A stretch of DNA of 64,000 nucleotides from Bdellovibrionaceae bacterium UBA2316 (GTDB lineage: Bacteria; Bdellovibrionota; Bdellovibrionia; Bdellovibrionales; Bdellovibrionaceae). The notes under the pieces were generated by a model that saw only the letters and a program-made list of their open reading frames with translations, did not search any database and was not told where the DNA came from. A program made the translations under genes and the position numbers. How positions within the stretch are numbered: the stretch's first letter is position 1; each line of letters opens with the position of its first letter. This document shows, piece after piece, positions 62,921 through 64,000 of the stretch. The stretch is taken from the NCBI GenBank assembly GCA_002345205.1, contig DDVI01000034.1, positions 3,115 through 67,114 on the forward strand, in the 5' to 3' direction.

Positions 62921-63922
62921 AACATTTTTAAACCCACTCAAATCTGTGTGTAATCGCATGTGATTTGTTCCGTCTCCGCTCACTTTGAATAGTTGAGAGT
63001 TTCCGTTTTTGTATTGCAAATAGAGGACGGCTCCGGGGATGGTTTTAAAAGAGACGATCTTGTCTTTTGAATCCTGTAGATTGACGTTCAGCTGTCTTAA
63101 ATCCGTTCCATCGACTTTTATTGAGTATAGGTCATACAAGGTTGAGCCACGGCTGTTAAAGGTAAAATAGATTCTGCCATCTGACGTTGAAAATGAATAC
63201 GTTCCAATACTTGAGTTCGCGCCCGGAAGAGTACACGACACACAAATAGACGTTAGGCTGTTAATGTTACTAATGTAAATATCAGATCGACTGCCGCCTA
63301 CGCCAAAAGCTTTGTAAATTACGTTGTTTGAATCTGATGTATAAAATAATTCTGAATAGGCTTCAACTCCGCCTGCGGCCGCTGACGGAGGACTGATTTT
63401 CGCAAAACTGGTTCCATCTTTGTTTACTTTGTATAGTTCGTTATTTGTTGTATTGTCGATTTGAGCAATTAATACTACTTTGTTTCCGTCTGGGGTAAAC
63501 TCGGCGTTGTTTACTTTTTGTGATCCCGATAGGGCGGGATTTAATCTTTGCATAGCTGAACCATCTATATTGACTCTATATAATTCGCGAACTCCCGAAG
63601 TATTTTGCTCGGCCTGATAGAGCACGGTATTTCCGTCCGGACTTAATTTAAATTCATAAATTCCCAGTGCCGCACCAATTAAAGCCGTATTTAGTTTTAT
63701 GTGTCCTGTTCCATCGATATTGGATGAGAATAATTCGAATACTCCGGAGTCCCGTTGAGCCGTGAAAACAACTTTATTGTTCTGGGAGGAAACTTCAAAT
63801 GTTCCAGCGTCTTTAAACAATGGTGGGTGAATCATAGTCCAATTGGACCCATCGGTTCGCATGCTAATTAGGGCGCGCTGCCAAATGTGGCCCGGAGGGC
63901 CTGCATTTATTGCAGTCGCTTA
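62795..63922 (-). pseudogene. TolB/PD40-type beta-propeller gene fragment
   Basis: The frame from ATG 63862 to 62795 holds PD40/WD-like repeats (ELYRVNIDGSAMQRLNP, FKLSPDGNTVLYQ, FTPDGNKVVLIAQ). Same-frame coding sense continues upstream to a TAA at 63920-63922 (GPPGHIWQRALISM), and beyond it another frame reads like protein (DLKDQKKNQKVIYEINLQD) until TGA 63936-63934, implying a stop plus a shift. The last 37 residues are the complement of the neighbouring broken gene, so the native C-terminus is lost as well. The gene begins outside the window. Confidence 0.5.
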
Positions 63923-64000
63923 ATTCTATTTTTTCAGTCCTGCAGATTTATTTCATAAATTACTTTTTGATTTTTCTTCTGATCTTTTAAATCCGAGTAC

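Noticed and set aside
1..64000. CRISPR arrays, tRNA or rRNA genes, insertion sequences, prophage
   Set aside because: No regularly spaced direct repeats, tRNA T-loop signatures, transposase, integrase or phage structural motifs were seen on either strand.

Overview
The window reads as chromosomal DNA of a Gram-negative bacterium with low G+C (roughly 40 % by eye). Secretion, cell-envelope and motility genes point to a free-living cell with an outer membrane: an OmpP1/FadL porin, SecG, FliL, minor type IV pilins, many lipoproteins and a GldG-like ABC operon. The protein style is typical of Bdellovibrio-like predators: signal peptides ending in short FQNC-type lipoboxes, lineage-restricted small proteins, an L,D-transpeptidase with an NTF2-like tail, and long-chain desaturase plus M16 protease pairs. 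A low-GC, reduced-genome relative such as Pseudobdellovibrio would fit, but that placement is inference; no rRNA lies in the window. I recognised no tRNA, rRNA, CRISPR array, insertion sequence or prophage.

Layout. 1-3.7 kb: end of an outer-membrane barrel gene, then phoU-phoB-phoR. 3.8-12.0 kb: a small hypothetical, an NFACT/RqcH-like protein, and an overlapping operon of ABC ATPase, permease, GldG-like protein, DUF4340 protein, GHMP sugar kinase and DUF429-like protein. 12-17.6 kb: DUF3015, an HAD-like phosphatase, a FecR/AgmX-type protein, secG, and tmk-holB-tatD. 17.6-22.3 kb: a peptide-type binding protein and the glycolytic operon gapA-pgk-tpiA. 22.4-25.6 kb: a small zinc-ribbon gene with an elaborate leader, an OmpP1 porin and a threonine ammonia-lyase. 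25.6-31.3 kb: an accessory block with four HTH regulators, a ThiF-like E1 enzyme, an alpha/beta hydrolase, a LuxI/FeeM-like acyltransferase and a fatty-acid desaturase. 31.5-36.4 kb: a broken receiver gene, an eroded hydantoinase A/B pair, hisC and cmk. 36.5-48 kb: an interrupted RCC1-repeat lipoprotein, rpsA, sppA, a HIT protein, a rhomboid protease, an L,D-transpeptidase, fliL and an M16 protease pair. 47.9-53.1 kb: a minus-strand minor-pilin operon in which two of three pilin-like genes carry in-frame stops. 53.2-64 kb: a LysR regulator, a cNMP-domain/zinc-ribbon protein, an HNH nuclease, both subunits of an archaeal-type DNA topoisomerase VI, an ankyrin lipoprotein, aconitase and two degraded genes.

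Most genes are housekeeping and tightly packed, with start-stop overlaps of the TAATG, TAGTG and ATGA types inside operons. The most unusual content is: the acyltransferase-centred accessory block, a plausible small-molecule signalling locus; a complete topoisomerase VI in a bacterium; a zinc-ribbon gene whose leader can either expose or mask its ribosome-binding site; and six genes whose reading frames are broken by single stops or frameshifts while the rest of the coding sequence stays well preserved. The last point suggests recent gene loss, recoding or sequence error.
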